Below are positions 16,199 through 24,042 of a DNA stretch of 64,000 bases, in pieces (position 1 is the first letter of the stretch; every line of letters begins with the position of its first letter). The translations under genes and the position numbers were made by a program. The DNA is from Patulibacter minatonensis DSM 18081 (GTDB taxonomy: Bacteria > Actinomycetota > Thermoleophilia > Solirubrobacterales > Solirubrobacteraceae). Under the pieces are notes generated by a model. The model saw only the letters and a program-made list of their open reading frames with translations, did no database searches and was not told the DNA's origin. Location of the stretch: assembly GCF_000519325.1 (NCBI RefSeq), contig NZ_KI912613.1, forward strand, positions 4,596,469 through 4,660,468, read 5' to 3'.

Positions 16199-16708
16199 TC
16201 ACACCTGCCCGGGTTCCTCCAGGGCCTCGGGGAGCGGTTCGTCGGGCCCGAGCACGTCGACCTCGCCGTCCTCGTGCTCGTCGACGTCGGGGTGGGGCTC
16301 CCCCAGGCGCTCGGCGAGCAGCTCGAGGTCGCGACGCATGATGCGGCGGAGCTCGCGCGCGACGCCGGGCCCGGCCAGGCGCAGCGTCGGCGGCAGGGTC
16401 AGGCCGACCCTCCACGTGACGGTCGCGCCGTCGTCGTGCGGATCGACCTCGAGCGTCGTCCGGCCGGCGACGCCGCGCCACGCGACGTCGAGCTCCAGCA
16501 CCTCGGGGACGACGACGCGGGAGACGCGCACGTCGAGCCCCAGGCGCAGGCCGCCGTGCCGGACGACCGGCCGGTGGTGCAGGAAGCCGCGGGGCCGCAG
16601 CTCCTCGAGCTGCGGCAGCCACTCCTTGAGCAACCCCGGTTCGACGACCCACGCGAACGCCTCCGCCGGCGGGGCGGGGACGACGATCTCGAGCTCGATC
16701 CAGCGCAC
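16199..16708 (-). CDS. SRPBCC (START/polyketide-cyclase-like) domain protein
   Basis: The opening IELEIVVPAPPAEAFAWVVEPGLLKEWLPQLEEL and the later LELDVAWRGVAGRTTLEVDPHDDGATVTWRV are the pattern of the SRPBCC ligand-binding fold. The last 50 residues add a charged helix and an acidic Pro-rich tail. Such proteins bind hydrophobic ligands or act as co-chaperones, and no specific ligand can be read from the sequence. GTG 16708 is the start. It lies between the SPFH gene and ffh. Confidence 0.8.
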   Translation of the reverse strand: MRWIELEIVVPAPPAEAFAWVVEPGLLKEWLPQLEELRPRGFLHHRPVVRHGGLRLGLDVRVSRVVVPEVLELDVAWRGVAGRTTLEVDPHDDGATVTWRVGLTLPPTLRLAGPGVARELRRIMRRDLELLAERLGEPHPDVDEHEDGEVDVLGPDEPLPEALEEPGQV

Positions 16709-16790
16709 GTCCGGGCCCTGCTACCCGTTCGCGGGACGCCGGCCCGGCGCCGCGCGGGGCCACCGCACAACGAGGGCGCGCGCGGTCCGG

Positions 16791-17783
16791 CTACTCCGGG
16801 CGGGACGGATCGGCGGGTCGGGGCGGGTCGACGGGGCGCGGCGGGTCGACGGCGCGGGGAGCGTCGGCCGGTCGCCCGCCCGGCAGCGGCGGGCCGTCGG
16901 GCGCGGACGCGTGCCCACGGAGCCCGTCGACGACCCCGCCGAGCCCGGAGAGCGCCTGCGTGAACTCGGACGGGATCACGAAGAGCTTGTTGGCCTCGCC
17001 CTTCGCGAGCTCGGGCAGCATCTGGAGGTACTGGTAGCTCAGGAGCTCCTTGTCGGGGCGTCCGGCGTGGATGGCGTCGAAGACCGTGCCGATCGCCTTC
17101 GCCTCGCCCTCGGCCCGGAGGACGGCGGCGGTCTTCGCGCCCTCGGCCTTCAGGACCGCGGACTCCTTCTCGCCCTGCGCGGTCAGGATCTGGCTCTGCT
17201 TGGAGCCCTCGGCCGTCAGGATCGCGGCGCGGCGGTCGCGCTCCGCGCGCATCTGCTTCTCCATCGCGTCGAGGATCGTCGACGGCGGGTCGATGGCCTT
17301 CAGCTCGACGCGGCCGACGCGGATGCCCCACTTGCCGGTCGCCTCGTCGAGGACCGTGCGCAGCTGGCCGTTGATCTCGTCGCGGGAGGTCAGCGCCTGC
17401 TCGAGGGTCAGGCCGCCGATGACGTTGCGCAGCGTGGTGGCGGTCAGCTGCTCGATCGCCTGCAACGGGTTGGCGACCTCGTAGGTGGCGGACTTCGGGT
17501 CCGTGATCTGGAAGTAGAGGACCGTGTCGATCGAGACCGAGACGTTGTCCTCGGTGATCACGGAGTTCGGCGGGAAGCTCACGACCTGCTCGCGGAGGTC
17601 CAGGAGCGGCAGCAGGCGGTCGATGAACGGCACCGTGATCCGGAGCCCCGGCTCGAGGGTCCGCTGGTAGCGGCCGAGCCGCTCGACGATCCCCGCACGG
17701 GCCTGCGGGATGATCCGCACCGTCTTCGCGGCGACCAGCAGCGCGAAGAACAGCAGGACGGCGAGGACGATCAGGATGACCAC
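16791..17783 (-). CDS. SPFH/band-7 (stomatin-like) membrane protein
   Basis: A scaffold protein of membrane microdomains. One N-terminal transmembrane helix (residues 2-20) is followed by the SPFH domain (VERLGRYQRTLEPGLRITVPFIDRL, then DPKSATYEVANPLQAIEQLTATTLRNVIGG). A long Ala/Glu/Lys coiled coil (residues 195-250) follows, and then a Pro/Asp/Arg-rich tail with repeated PPRPxDP. The GTG 17783 start has GGAGG 5 nt upstream. It is paired with an NfeD gene just upstream, the classic SPFH-NfeD partnership; NfeD OB folds are thought to support flotillin assemblies. Confidence 0.92.
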   Translation of the reverse strand: MVILIVLAVLLFFALLVAAKTVRIIPQARAGIVERLGRYQRTLEPGLRITVPFIDRLLPLLDLREQVVSFPPNSVITEDNVSVSIDTVLYFQITDPKSATYEVANPLQAIEQLTATTLRNVIGGLTLEQALTSRDEINGQLRTVLDEATGKWGIRVGRVELKAIDPPSTILDAMEKQMRAERDRRAAILTAEGSKQSQILTAQGEKESAVLKAEGAKTAAVLRAEGEAKAIGTVFDAIHAGRPDKELLSYQYLQMLPELAKGEANKLFVIPSEFTQALSGLGGVVDGLRGHASAPDGPPLPGGRPADAPRAVDPPRPVDPPRPADPSRPE

Positions 17784-17837
17784 GGGGACCTCCGGGGGGC
17801 GAGCCGACGGCCGGGGCGAGCGCCCGACCTGCGGCGG

Positions 17838-17867
17838 AGCCTACAAAGCAGGCGCCGCGCCGCACAA
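17838..17867 (-). promoter_or_regulatory. Candidate -35/-10 promoter of the SPFH gene
   Basis: On the minus strand TTGTGC (17867-17862), an 18-bp spacer and TAGGCT (17843-17838) form a reasonable sigma-70-type promoter. It lies about 55 nt before the GTG start, which also has a Shine-Dalgarno site, so this would be a leadered transcript. Confidence 0.4.
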
Positions 17868-17884
17868 TCGGGGTCGGTCCCGGA

Positions 17885-18313
17885 TCAGTCCGCGACGACC
17901 GCGGTCGCGCCGCGGATCTCGAGCACCGTGACGGTCTCCCCCACCGCGATCGGCTCGTGCCCCTCGCCCCGGGCCGTCCAGATCTCGCCGTCCAGGCGGA
18001 CCTGGCCCTGGAGCTCGGGCCCCTCGATCGCCCGGACGACCACGGCGGTGCGCCCGACGAGCGCGGCGGTGCCGGTCTTCGTGCTGGACGGCTGGCGCAG
18101 GTGGCGCTTGGCGACCGGGCGCACGAAGCCGAACATCAGGGCGGTGACGAGCGCGAAGATCGCGATCTGGGGCGCGGTGTCCGCCCCCGCGAGGGCCGTG
18201 ACGGTGGCGGCTCCGCCACCGACCGCGAACGGCCCGAGGAAGAGCGAGAGCGTGAGGACCTCGCCGACCCCGAGGACGACGGCGATCAGGAGCCAGGGAA
18301 CCCACGCGTCCAT
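17885..18313 (-). CDS. NfeD-like membrane protein with OB-fold domain
   Basis: A short NfeD of 142 residues. Hydrophobic helices at residues 5-25, 28-45 and 48-65 are followed by a C-terminal OB-fold (LVGRTAVVVRAIEGPELQGQVRLDGEIWTARGEGHEPIAVGETVTVLEIRGATAVV). The protease domain of long NfeDs is absent. The start is ATG 18313 with TAGGAT exactly 6 nt upstream, predicting a leaderless mRNA. It is followed by the SPFH gene after about 100 nt. Confidence 0.88.
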   Translation of the reverse strand: MDAWVPWLLIAVVLGVGEVLTLSLFLGPFAVGGGAATVTALAGADTAPQIAIFALVTALMFGFVRPVAKRHLRQPSSTKTGTAALVGRTAVVVRAIEGPELQGQVRLDGEIWTARGEGHEPIAVGETVTVLEIRGATAVVAD

Positions 18314-18430
18314 GGTCTGATCCTACCCGCCGGGTGCGGCGACGGACGCCGGCGCGCCACGTCGGGGACCCCGTCCGGCCGGGGGACGCCGCGAACGGCC
18401 GCGGCGGTCGCGGGTCGCGCACGACCGGGC

Positions 18431-18832
18431 TCACGCCTCCGCGCCCCACTGCCCGACGCGGCACACGGCCTCGATGTTCGCGCCGTCCGGGTCGAGCACG
18501 AACGCCGCGTAGGGCGCGTGCGGGCGCGGACCCGGCGCCCCGTTGTCGACCCCGCCGGCGGCGATCGCGGCGGCGTGGAACGCGTCGACGGCCTCCGTCG
18601 ACTCCGCCACGAACGCCACGTGGGCGCCGGCGGTGACCGGCCCGTCGGCGCTGAGCGCGAGGTTGCCGAACGCGAGCAGGCCGTGCGCGTCGAGCAGGAA
18701 CGCCACGCCGAGCGGCTCCAGCGCCCGCCGGTAGAACGCCCGCGACCGGTCGAGGTCGGCGACGCGGAGGTGGACGTGGTCGATCGACGGGCGCGTCCAG
18801 TCGTGGGTGCGGGGGTCCGTGAGCTCCAGCAT
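18431..18832 (-). CDS. VOC-superfamily (glyoxalase/dioxygenase-like) protein
   Basis: A single betaalphabetabetabeta module pair of 133 residues: SIDHVHLRVADLDRSRAFYRRALEPLGV and YAAFVLDPDGANIEAVCR are the two VOC half-motifs. Likely metal ligands are H19 or H21 and E121. Its substrate is unknown. ATG 18832 is 7 nt from a TATAAC hexamer. That hexamer overlaps the -10 of the divergent CGNR regulator, which suggests the regulator controls this enzyme. Confidence 0.85.
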   Translation of the reverse strand: MLELTDPRTHDWTRPSIDHVHLRVADLDRSRAFYRRALEPLGVAFLLDAHGLLAFGNLALSADGPVTAGAHVAFVAESTEAVDAFHAAAIAAGGVDNGAPGPRPHAPYAAFVLDPDGANIEAVCRVGQWGAEA

Positions 18833-18853
18833 GCAACCGGTTATACTGGTGTC
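18833..18853. promoter_or_regulatory. 21-bp divergent promoter with two overlapping -10 boxes
   Basis: Plus-strand TATACT (18842-18847) lies 6 nt before the CGNR GTG at 18854. Minus-strand TATAAC (18845-18840) lies 7 nt before the VOC ATG at 18832. The hexamers share the four bases TATA. Both mRNAs would be leaderless, and both promoters cannot be opened at once. The surrounding ACCGGT-TAT-ACTGGT is an imperfect palindrome that could also be an operator. Confidence 0.6.
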
Positions 18854-19468
18854 GTGTCCGAGGGTCAACCGCACGCCCCCGATCCGCGGGTGCTCCGCCG
18901 CGAGGACCTCGGCGCCGACGACGCCCGCCGGTTCCGCACGGGCGCCGACTGCCTGGACCTCACGCACACCGGGGCGGAGGGCCGCTACGCCGTGTTCGAG
19001 CTGCTGCACGCGCCCGAGGACGTCGGGCGCTGGCTGGGGCTCCTCGTCCGGACGCCCGTGGCTGCCCGGGACGAGGACGTCGCTGAGGTGCGCGGGGTGC
19101 GCAACGCGATCGGACGGGTGGCCCGGGCGATCGCCGCGGGCGACGCGCCCGCCGCCGCCGACGTCGCGCGGGTCAACGCGGCGGCCGCGGGGGCGCCGAT
19201 GGTCGAGGAGCTCGTGCGCCCCGGGGTGGCCCATCGCCCGCCGACGACCGCCGGGCGAGCGCTCGCGTCCCTGGCCCGCGAAGCCGTGGAGCTGTTCGGC
19301 GGGCCGCTCGCCGACGGCCGGATCCGCGTCTGCGGGGCGGAGGACTGCGGCCTCCTGTTCGTGGACCGGTCGCGGCCGGGACGCCGGAGGTGGTGCTCGA
19401 TGGAGCGCTGCGGCAACCGCGCGAAGACGCGCGGCTACCGGGCCCGGGGCGGGGCGAGGGGGGACTGA
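18854..19468 (+). CDS. CGNR zinc-finger/ABATE-domain transcriptional regulator
   Basis: The N-terminal ABATE domain (GADCLDLTHTGAEGRYAVFELL, then LRG-like segment EVRGVRNAIGRVARAIAAGD) is followed by the C-terminal CGNR zinc finger VCGAEDCGLLFVDRSRPGRRRWCSMERCGNRAKTRGYR. All four Cys ligands and the CGNR signature are present. The family binds DNA through this finger and senses small molecules. The start is GTG 18854. It is divergent from a VOC enzyme with only 21 bp between starts, so it probably controls that gene and itself. Confidence 0.92.
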   Translation: MSEGQPHAPDPRVLRREDLGADDARRFRTGADCLDLTHTGAEGRYAVFELLHAPEDVGRWLGLLVRTPVAARDEDVAEVRGVRNAIGRVARAIAAGDAPAAADVARVNAAAAGAPMVEELVRPGVAHRPPTTAGRALASLAREAVELFGGPLADGRIRVCGAEDCGLLFVDRSRPGRRRWCSMERCGNRAKTRGYRARGGARGD

Positions 19469-19505
19469 CGGCCGGCGGGGTCCCGTCGGCGCGCGGCGGC
19501 CTCCG

Positions 19506-20513
19506 TCAGGCGGCGACCTCGTCGGGCTTGACGAGGGCCTGCGCGAAGTCGTCGGGATCGAACGGGCGGAGGTCCTCGAGGGCCTCGCCGATGCCGATGA
19601 GCTTCACGGGGATGCCGAGGTCCTGGGCGATCGCGATCGCGATGCCGCCCTTGGCGCTGCCGTCGAGCTTCGTCAGGACGATGCCGGAGACCGGCGCGAC
19701 CTTCGAGAACTCGGCGGCCTGGCGCAGGCCGTTCTGGCCGGTGGTCGCGTCGACGGTCAGGAGGATCTCGTGCGGGGCGCCCGGCATCAGCTTCTCGACG
19801 ACGCGGCGGACCTTCGAGAGCTCCTCCATCAGCGGCAGCTGCGTGTGGAGGCGCCCGGCGGTGTCGACGATCACGACGTCGGCGCCGGACTCGCGGCCGC
19901 GGCGGACGGCCTCGTAGGCGACCGACGCGGGGTCGGTGCCCTGCTTGCCGGTGACGACCTCGACGCCCGCGCGCTCGCCCCAGATCTGGAGCTGCTCGAC
20001 CGCGGCGGCACGGAACGTGTCGGCGGCGCCGAGGACGACCTTCTGGCCGAGCTCGAGCGTCAGCGTGTTGGCGAGCTTGCCGATCGACGTCGTCTTGCCG
20101 GTGCCGTTGATGCCGCACACCATCACGACGGTCGGACCGTGCCGGAGGTCGATCGTGGCGTCCTCCTTCGGGCGCGCGGCCTCCGCCAGCAGCTCGGCCA
20201 GGCGGTTCTGCAGCGCCTGCGGGTCGGTCAGCCCGCCGGTCGTGGCCTCGGTCTCCAGGCGGCCGACGATCTCCGCCGTGGCCTTCGCGCCGCAGTCGGC
20301 CATGATCAGCGCCTCCTCGAGGCGCTCCCAGGTCTCCTCGTCCAGCGTGTCGAAGAGCGTCTGCGTCAGCTCGGCGCCGAGCGCCTCGCGCGTCTTCTTC
20401 ATGTTCTGGCGTAGGCGCTTGAAGAAGCGGCCGCGCTTCTCGGGCTCCGGCGCCGGCAGCGCCGCAGCGCGGGTCTCGTCCAGGACGAAGAGGTCGGTCC
20501 ACTCGCGCGCCAT
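19506..20513 (-). CDS. ftsY: Signal recognition particle receptor FtsY
   Basis: The SRP receptor GTPase. The N domain follows a short basic linker (KRGRFFKRLRQNMKKTREALG), so the long acidic A domain of E. coli FtsY is absent. The G motifs are GINGTGKT at 134-141, DTAGRLHTQ and TKLDGSAKGGIA, with the closing GEALEDLRPFDPDDFAQALV. I choose ATG 20513 (MAREWTD) over the start nine codons upstream because TATCGT lies 8 nt before it, and GGAGG is also present. It is divergent from the epimerase gene. Confidence 0.95.
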   Translation of the reverse strand: MAREWTDLFVLDETRAAALPAPEPEKRGRFFKRLRQNMKKTREALGAELTQTLFDTLDEETWERLEEALIMADCGAKATAEIVGRLETEATTGGLTDPQALQNRLAELLAEAARPKEDATIDLRHGPTVVMVCGINGTGKTTSIGKLANTLTLELGQKVVLGAADTFRAAAVEQLQIWGERAGVEVVTGKQGTDPASVAYEAVRRGRESGADVVIVDTAGRLHTQLPLMEELSKVRRVVEKLMPGAPHEILLTVDATTGQNGLRQAAEFSKVAPVSGIVLTKLDGSAKGGIAIAIAQDLGIPVKLIGIGEALEDLRPFDPDDFAQALVKPDEVAA

Positions 20514-20569
20514 CCCCTCCGACGATACCGGGGGCGGCAAGGCGTCCGGCTCGGGGTACCCTGCCGCCG

Positions 20570-21469
20570 ATGCGCGCCGTCGTCACCGGAGCCGCCGGGT
20601 TCGTCGGCACCCACCTCGTCGCCGCCCTGCGGGAGCGCGGCTGGGACGTCGTGGGCACCGACCGCCGCCCGGGCGCCGACCACCGCGCCGACCTCGTGGA
20701 CGCGGACCTCGACCCGCTCGTCGGCGGCGCCGACGTCGTCCTCCACCTCGCCGGCCGGGCGTCGGCGCGGGCCAGCTGGCGCGAGGACTTCGACGGCTAC
20801 CTGCACGACAACGTCCGGGCGACCCAGCGGCTGCTGCACGCCTGCCACGCCGCGCGGGTGGGTCGCGTGGTGCTGGCGTCGTCGTCCTCGGTCTACGGCG
20901 GCGCAGCACCGCTGCCGACGCCGGAGGACGCGCCGACCGCCCCGGTCTCGCCCTACGGCGCGACGAAGGTGATGGCGGAAGGGCTCGCCGCCGCCTACGG
21001 CGCGCAGGGGCTCGACGTCGTCGTCCTGCGGTACTTCACGGTCTACGGGCCGGGCCAGCGGCCGGACATGCTGCTCGCCCGCGCGATCGACGCGGCGCTC
21101 CACGGCGACGAGCTGCTCGTCTTCGGCGACGGGCGACAGACCCGGGACTTCACGTTCGTCGGCGACGCGGTCGAAGCGACGATCGCGGCCGGCACGCGCG
21201 GGCCCGCCGGGCGCACGTACAACGTGGGCGGCGGGGCGCCGGTCGCCGTGCGCGACGTGCTCGGGCGCGTCGCGGCGCTGTGCGGCGGGACGCTCACGAC
21301 GGCCGGGGCGGCCGCGCACGCCGCCGACGTCCGCGACACCGCCGCCGACGTCTCGCGGGCCCGGGGGGCGCTCGGGTTCGTCGCCCGGACGACCCTCGAC
21401 GACGGCCTGGCCGCACAGGTGGCGGCACGCCGGGCCGCGCTCGCCGCCCCGTCCGCGGACCGGCGCTGA
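20570..21469 (+). CDS. NAD-dependent sugar-nucleotide epimerase (GalE-like SDR)
   Basis: An extended SDR with all motifs intact: TGAAGFVG at 6-13, SSSSVYG near 104-110 and catalytic Y129/K133 in SPYGATK. The LRYFTVYGPGQRPDM and FTFVGDAVEA blocks are typical of UDP-glucose or UDP-glucuronate epimerases. It probably supplies an activated sugar to the adjacent glycosyltransferases. The start is ATG 20570 with TACCCT exactly 7 nt upstream, suggesting a leaderless mRNA. It converges on the glycosyltransferase gene ending at 21493. Confidence 0.9.
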   Translation: MRAVVTGAAGFVGTHLVAALRERGWDVVGTDRRPGADHRADLVDADLDPLVGGADVVLHLAGRASARASWREDFDGYLHDNVRATQRLLHACHAARVGRVVLASSSSVYGGAAPLPTPEDAPTAPVSPYGATKVMAEGLAAAYGAQGLDVVVLRYFTVYGPGQRPDMLLARAIDAALHGDELLVFGDGRQTRDFTFVGDAVEATIAAGTRGPAGRTYNVGGGAPVAVRDVLGRVAALCGGTLTTAGAAAHAADVRDTAADVSRARGALGFVARTTLDDGLAAQVAARRAALAAPSADRR

Positions 21470-21492
21470 GCCGGCCCCGGCGGCGCGCCGGC

Positions 21493-22446
21493 TCACGCCG
21501 CCAGGTCGGGGCCCAGCTCGCGGCGGACGTGGCGGGCACGCCAGGGCTGGTCGTCGAGCGCGCGCTCGAACGGCACGACGTGGTGACGACCGCGGAACGG
21601 TCGGCTCTCGTCCAGGACGTTCCAGCCCGCCGCGGTCACGAGCCGGTCGGCGGCGGCCAGGAACGGCGCTGCCGGCAGCTCGTCCCGCACGAGCACGTCG
21701 TCCGGCAGGCCCGGCGGGGTCGTCGGGGACAGGACGACGATCGGCAGGTCCGTGCCCTCCGCCGCCTGGTGCTCGCGGGCGTGGGCCACGAGCTCGAGGG
21801 TCTCCTCGTCCGGGCCGCTGTGCACCACGAGCCAGTGCGGGCCGGGATGCGCGCGGCGCGGCGCGTGACGCTCGACCGGGGGCGACCACGGGACCATGCG
21901 GTCGCTGTGGTCCCGGAGGAAGGCCTCGTGGGCGGGCTCCAGCGGCTCGAGGACCAGGGTCGTGCCGAAGCGGACGCGGCCGGCGCCGAACCGGGGCCGG
22001 TAGACGTCCCAGCGCAGCCGACGGGCGACGTGGTCGACCCGCGGTCCGCCCGCGACGCCGGACGAGCAAAGGCCCTCGAGCTCGCCGGCGACGCCGAGCG
22101 GGAACGCGTCGACGACGATCCTGGCGGGCGCGCGGGCGGCGATCAGGTCGAGGAGGGCCGCCGGGTCGCCGGCCGCCGCGGGGTCGACGGCGACGACCGG
22201 CAGGCCGCCGGTCGCCCGGACGTCGCCGGCGTGACGGGACGCGGTCAGCAGCACCGCGCGGTCCTCGAGGCCCAGCGCCCGGACGACGCGGCATGCGCGC
22301 GCGAGATGGCCGAGGCCACCGCCGAGCGCGTGGACGAGGACCTCTCCCCTGCCGTCGTCGACGATCGGCGGCGTGGTCGGGGCGCCGCCGGTGCGGACGG
22401 ACGCACGCGCCGTGCGTGCGCCCGCGGTCCGGTCGACCCCGGTCAC
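21493..22446 (-). CDS. Glycosyltransferase-like protein, GT28/MurG-type fold
   Basis: A GT-B-like protein of 317 residues. The N-terminal half has GEVLVHALGGGLGHLARACRVVRAL, like the glycine-rich entry loop of MurG and GT28 enzymes. The C-terminal part has VRDELPAAPFLAAADRLVTAAGWNVLDE, like the UDP-sugar-binding region. A disordered Thr/Ala/Arg start precedes it. GTG 22446 overlaps the stop of the preceding GT4 gene as GTGA. It is the last member of a coupled glycan cassette. Donor and acceptor are unknown. Confidence 0.75.
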   Translation of the reverse strand: MTGVDRTAGARTARASVRTGGAPTTPPIVDDGRGEVLVHALGGGLGHLARACRVVRALGLEDRAVLLTASRHAGDVRATGGLPVVAVDPAAAGDPAALLDLIAARAPARIVVDAFPLGVAGELEGLCSSGVAGGPRVDHVARRLRWDVYRPRFGAGRVRFGTTLVLEPLEPAHEAFLRDHSDRMVPWSPPVERHAPRRAHPGPHWLVVHSGPDEETLELVAHAREHQAAEGTDLPIVVLSPTTPPGLPDDVLVRDELPAAPFLAAADRLVTAAGWNVLDESRPFRGRHHVVPFERALDDQPWRARHVRRELGPDLAA

Positions 22447-23621
22447 CGCGGACCGCCCGCGGAGGCGCACGCGGTCAGGGCGTCGACGTACCGCGCGGTC
22501 TCGGTGCGGGCGTCGAACGCGCGCTCGGCGAGCGCGCGGCACGCCCGGCCGTACGGCTCGGGATCCTCGGTCAGGGCCCGCCGCAGGGCCTCGGCGCAGC
22601 CGTCCTCGTCGCCGGGCTCGAAGAGGAGGCCGGTCTCGCCGTCGACGAGGACGTCCGCCATGCCCGCGACGCGGGAGCCGAGGACCGGGACCCCGAGGGC
22701 GGCGGCCTCGACCAGCACGTTCGGGAGGCCGTCGTAGAAGGACGGGATGGCGACCCAGTCGCACGCGGCGTACCACGGCAGCAGCTCGAAGCGGTCGAGG
22801 AACGGCAGCCCGCTCCACGAGACCTCGCCGTCGTGGTCCGCAAGCCAGGCGTCCATCGCCTCGTCGCGGTCGCCGGCGAGCAGCAGGTGCGCGTCGTCCG
22901 CGCGCCCCGACCGCAGCAGGGCGTCGAGGAGGAGCGTCCCGCCCTTCTTCGGCTTGAGATGCCCGAACATGCCGATCACGCGCCGGCCGGCCGGGACCTC
23001 CGCCGCCCGCCACGCCGCCGCGCGGGCGCGGTCCGACGGCGCGGTCGCCCAGTCGTCCAGGTCGATGCCGTTCGGGATCCAGCGCACGGGGATCCCGGGG
23101 TGCAGGGCCGCGATCCGGCGGACCTTGTCCTGCGCCACCGCGGCGACGAGCGCGGACCGCGACAGCGCGTCGTCGAGCGGGCCTCGCCTCCTGGCGGAGA
23201 AGACCGCGGAGTCGAAGTCGTTGCCGCGGATCAGCGTCACGAGCGGCACCCCGAGCCACGCTGCATAGACCGGCGCGACGGTGATCGGCCGGGACCCCCC
23301 GAACGCGACGACGTGGGTGATGCCGTCGGGGTCGCCCTGTGCCTGGAGCGCCGACCACGCGCGGTTGAACGCGTGCGGCGGGTCGTCGTCGACCGGGCAG
23401 GGCAGGTGCAGGCCGCCGGCCCGGCGGACGACGCGGAACGGCTCCGTGCCCGGACGCGCCGTCGGGGTGACGTGGAGGACGTCGATCGTGGCCCCGGCGC
23501 CCCGGAGCCCGCGGACGATGCGGTCGCACGACTGCGCCATGCCGCCGCGGGACGGCGGGTACGTCTCGGTGATCCAGAGGACGCGCAGGGCCGCGGGGTC
23601 GCCCGCCGCGTCAGCTGTCAC
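22443..23621 (-). CDS. Glycosyltransferase family 4 protein
   Basis: A GT-B fold GT4 enzyme of 392 residues. The N-terminal LRVLWITETYPPSRGGMAQSCDRIVRGLRGAG is the acceptor-side loop. The C-terminal donor site shows GMFGHLKPKKGGTLLLDAL, IPSFYDGLPNVLVEAAALGVPVLGSRVAGMADVLVDGETGLLF, the EX7E-type region. It likely builds a surface polysaccharide or glycolipid. Start GTG 23621 overlaps the upstream Cys-rich gene by 11 nt and the next GT by 4 nt. Confidence 0.9.
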   Translation of the reverse strand: MTADAAGDPAALRVLWITETYPPSRGGMAQSCDRIVRGLRGAGATIDVLHVTPTARPGTEPFRVVRRAGGLHLPCPVDDDPPHAFNRAWSALQAQGDPDGITHVVAFGGSRPITVAPVYAAWLGVPLVTLIRGNDFDSAVFSARRRGPLDDALSRSALVAAVAQDKVRRIAALHPGIPVRWIPNGIDLDDWATAPSDRARAAAWRAAEVPAGRRVIGMFGHLKPKKGGTLLLDALLRSGRADDAHLLLAGDRDEAMDAWLADHDGEVSWSGLPFLDRFELLPWYAACDWVAIPSFYDGLPNVLVEAAALGVPVLGSRVAGMADVLVDGETGLLFEPGDEDGCAEALRRALTEDPEPYGRACRALAERAFDARTETARYVDALTACASAGGPR

Positions 23622-24042
23622 CGAAGCCGCCGCCGTCGTCGTCGGTGCCGTCGTCGTACCAGCGGAACCCGTCGCCCGACCAGGTGCTGTCGTGCGTGCC
23701 CCACCACATCGGCTCGTAGCCGTGGCGGTCGTAGTAGCGGCGGCGGTAGCGGGCGGTGCTCGCCGTCGCGTCCTCGGGCGCGACGACCTGGGGGCCCTCC
23801 CCCGCGTTCACGGGGCCGACGCCGGGCCGTCCGTCGGTCCGGACCAGCGGTTCGACGGCGTCGTCCTCCGCCTGGCGGGCGGAGCACTCGACGCACACGG
23901 TGGCCTGGACGCGCGGGGCGCGGTGCTCGTCGCAGATCCGCCGTCGGCAGACGTCGCAGGTCCGGGTCGCCGCCCGCTCGCAGTCCCGGAGCGTGAAGAA
24001 CCCGCGCTTGCAGGCGCAGGGGTCCAGGGAGGCCGTGCTCAT
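23611..24042 (-). CDS. Small Cys-rich (B-box-like) protein with aromatic/acidic tail, unknown
   Basis: I do not recognise this 143-residue protein. The N-terminal 55 residues hold a cysteine-rich cluster (DPCACKRGF, RDCER, TCDVCRRRICDEHR, VCVECSARQ) that looks like one or two zinc sites of B-box/LIM style. The middle is variable and the C-terminus is rich in Tyr, Trp, Asp and Gly (RYRRRYYDRHGYEPMWW and ending GGGFGDS). No membrane segment. ATG 24042 overlaps the upstream stop as ATGA and its 3' end overlaps the GT4 start by 11 nt. Coupled expression suggests a partner role for the 304-residue membrane protein. Confidence 0.75.
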   Translation of the reverse strand: MSTASLDPCACKRGFFTLRDCERAATRTCDVCRRRICDEHRAPRVQATVCVECSARQAEDDAVEPLVRTDGRPGVGPVNAGEGPQVVAPEDATASTARYRRRYYDRHGYEPMWWGTHDSTWSGDGFRWYDDGTDDDGGGFGDS

